Origin: Balanoglossus misakiensis
Lineage: Eukaryota > Hemichordata
Assembly: GCA_040954595.2 (NCBI GenBank)
Contig: CM082587.2
Location: 7,874,001 to 7,938,000, forward strand
Length of the DNA stretch: 64,000 bases
Reading direction: 5' to 3'
Shown: positions 61,755 through 64,000 of the stretch, piece by piece
Layout: the number at the start of each line of letters is the position of its first letter
How positions within the stretch are numbered: position 1 is the stretch's first letter
Program-made: the position numbers and the translations under genes
The notes under the pieces: model-generated
What the model saw: the letters and a program-made list of their open reading frames with translations, nothing else
The model's database searches: none
Told to the model about the DNA's origin: nothing

Positions 61755-64000
61755 ACGGGTGAAGGATTTGTAAATTACTATAAGTGTTGACCTTACATTT
61801 GATATAATGAGTCGAAATTTAGGTGTAAATATTTTAATGTCTCTTCATGTATTTTTGTAGATTGACAATTTAGCTTTCAGACGTATACACTTATTGACTA
61901 TATATCTAGAGGAACATAGGAACATAATTTATATAAGGAGAAATAAGAAAATTCTGTCTACGTGACCAAACACCAGGCTTCTGTCAGGACTGCGACAGAT
62001 TACACTCGGTGTATTTTCAATTCCAAAGTATTTCCTCACCTGCTGTGCGGACACAGTTCAAAACACACGTCGTCCATGCATTTCAATAGCAAACGTTCAC
62101 GCGCTACGTGTCCCAAATAATACATTCCCGTGATTCCCGTGTGAATGGTAAACAATTTTTTTTTGTAAAGGGGGCATTGGGTCCATTAGCTGTTTTCGAT
62201 CGTCATGATGGTAACGTTGAAAGGCATTTTTCGTCTAGTATATGCAAGTTAGTGAAGCATTTTGAAGTTTTGTGAAATGCTTGCCAAAATGGGTTACAGA
62301 TCATACGAACCTAAGTAGTGACTCGTCACGTCTATGGAGACGCGTACACAAAGTCAATGTACATGTCAACAAATATGGCTGAAAATTGTTAAACCACAAC
62401 TGTGCACTAACTGAAAGAAGAATTACAGAATAATAGTATTGTTTCACTAAAGAATGTTTGATCTATTTATTAAAAAAAATAGCACTGGTATTCACTGGTA
62501 CTTGATTTATTTTTGCAATAAAATAGAGAAATATTACAACTGTAACAATCAATATTGAATCATATTTTCTTACAATTCAATAATCAAGTTGTGTCCCTTG
62601 GTATAATCTCACTGCATGTATGGTAGCATTAATATTGCAAGAAGGTTACACATATATATGTACTCAGAAAGGTTTTCAGTTTGTGAATCATTGTTTCAGC
62701 TGCAGGACTGTTTCTATATAGGGATGATTTTTGAGAACAGGTCGCTTATCGGCTTTGTCAAATTTGTTCTGAGATAAGTTGACATTTTAATGGAAAAGAA
62801 GGGACTGGCCATGGAAACAATTGATGCTAACCTAAACTATAATAGCATCAATAGCCCCAAGGAATGAAAACTGATTTCAAATATATGCTTTAAAGTGCCG
62901 CCGTATGCGGAAGCTTAAGACATCACCGAAATTTTAACTAAAGTTGTCAATGCAACACAGAAATATTTTACCCTCCCTGGAAGCGTTTTATCCCCTGCTA
63001 TTCTTAAAAGACAAGTAATTGTTAAACATTTCACCGGCGAATTTTTTTAGAATATATCCCGCGCCTAGCTTCTCCAAACACCAAACGGTACACTCCAACC
63101 AGTGCCACGAAATCTTATGAAACACACTCACAACAATGTTTAAATAATACATACGGCCTTTTGGCCAATGTCAATTTTCAGATTGTCATCGACTGTCCGA
63201 ATTACGTGCTGATTGCATTCTTGAAACTTTGAATAAATCCGATCGCAAACAAAACACCTCCGAAACATTTACGCTAATGTCCAGGTAATTTACAAAGCAC
63301 CATCAAAGCTCTCATGCCTAAACAACGATTTCCATTTTTAACTGATGCAAATCTTCGCATCCTTCATGTTTCTTTTTGCAGATAAAAGCGTGACTTCAAG
63401 CAATTTTTTGAGTAGGCCTATAGTGTTCCGTCTTTCCATTAAGCTCGAGCTCATCTATTTTAAATGCACTTCCCCCAAAATACCGATTTCTTAAAGCTTC
63501 AGGCAACTGCGTTGAGTTCTTGTAGGCCTAAATGTTATTCATTGGATGTCGATAGAAAGACAATCTCTGTCGATTTAAACCGCAATAACTAGAAATCAAC
63601 ACAGCGATTTGTACTTGTAGGCATTGAACAGAAACAATTGACGCTGTTTATTTAAAAGCATGAAAATCCACTTGGCAGGGTCTCCAGAGAACCCGGATTG
63701 CCTGATTGGAGTAACCTAACAAATGTTCACTCACTTGCAGGTATATATTAACATTGAGCATTGAATCTGGTTCTCGTATTGTAATATTTAAGACATACAA
63801 GGAAAAAAATGTATTAATCTTCTGCTTAGTTACAATTACAACGGACACAACCTCTATTTCAGTGGATTTTAATTGCATTTTTGGACAGAAAGATTATGGG
63901 ATTAAAATCGAAAAGGAAATAATGCGTATCATGTCCAATACCTTAACCACGACATTCCCTCCCCCCCTCTCACTTTATGTTTGATTTTTGTTCGTTTTTC
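61755..64000. other. Intergenic, nothing recognised
   Basis: AT-rich sequence without supported exons, RNA genes or clear repeats. Confidence 0.4.

Overview
The window looks like genomic DNA from an invertebrate animal, most likely a deuterostome of the hemichordate, echinoderm or cephalochordate kind. It is AT-rich, its genes are split by GT-AG introns, AATAAA signals follow several stop codons, and the families found (C-type lectin plus PAN, TRAF, rhodopsin-class GPCR) are animal ones. The species cannot be fixed from the sequence alone.

Layout. 0.35-2.7 kb: a complete five-exon gene for a secreted C-type lectin/PAN protein, with a MITE in its third intron. 4.0-4.7 kb: a large foldback element. 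5.0-14.1 kb: three paralogous six-exon genes for an unrecognised secreted 14-cysteine protein, the first inverted relative to the other two. 14.3-17.0 kb: repeats and a perfect palindromic nuclear-receptor site. 17.1-19.3 kb: a gene with a signal peptide, two copies of an unrecognised cysteine-containing domain (one exon each) and a C-terminal membrane segment; its second domain exon carries a one-base frameshift. 20.8-44.7 kb: satellite DNA, made of about 175 copies of an 88-bp AT-rich monomer, interrupted by about 14 copies of an unrelated ~552-bp monomer, after which the 88-bp satellite resumes.

46.0-50.4 kb: an eight-coding-exon TRAF2-like signalling adaptor (RING, TRAF zinc fingers, coiled coil, MATH), with one MITE in an intron and three more elements downstream. 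53.0 kb: a lone exon resembling the C terminus of adenosine deaminase. 55.5-56.5 kb: an intronless class A GPCR on the minus strand with its own TATA box. 60.7-61.1 kb: a CCAAT plus TATA promoter and probable noncoding first exon on the minus strand. The rest is intergenic with dispersed repeats.

The most interesting material is the three-gene cysteine-rich family, where amino-acid changes far outnumber silent ones in one exon, and the nested satellites, whose 552-bp unit carries a tRNA-like Pol III promoter module, paired palindromes and a conserved open frame. Exon models were built by hand from splice signals, reading phase and comparison between paralogues.
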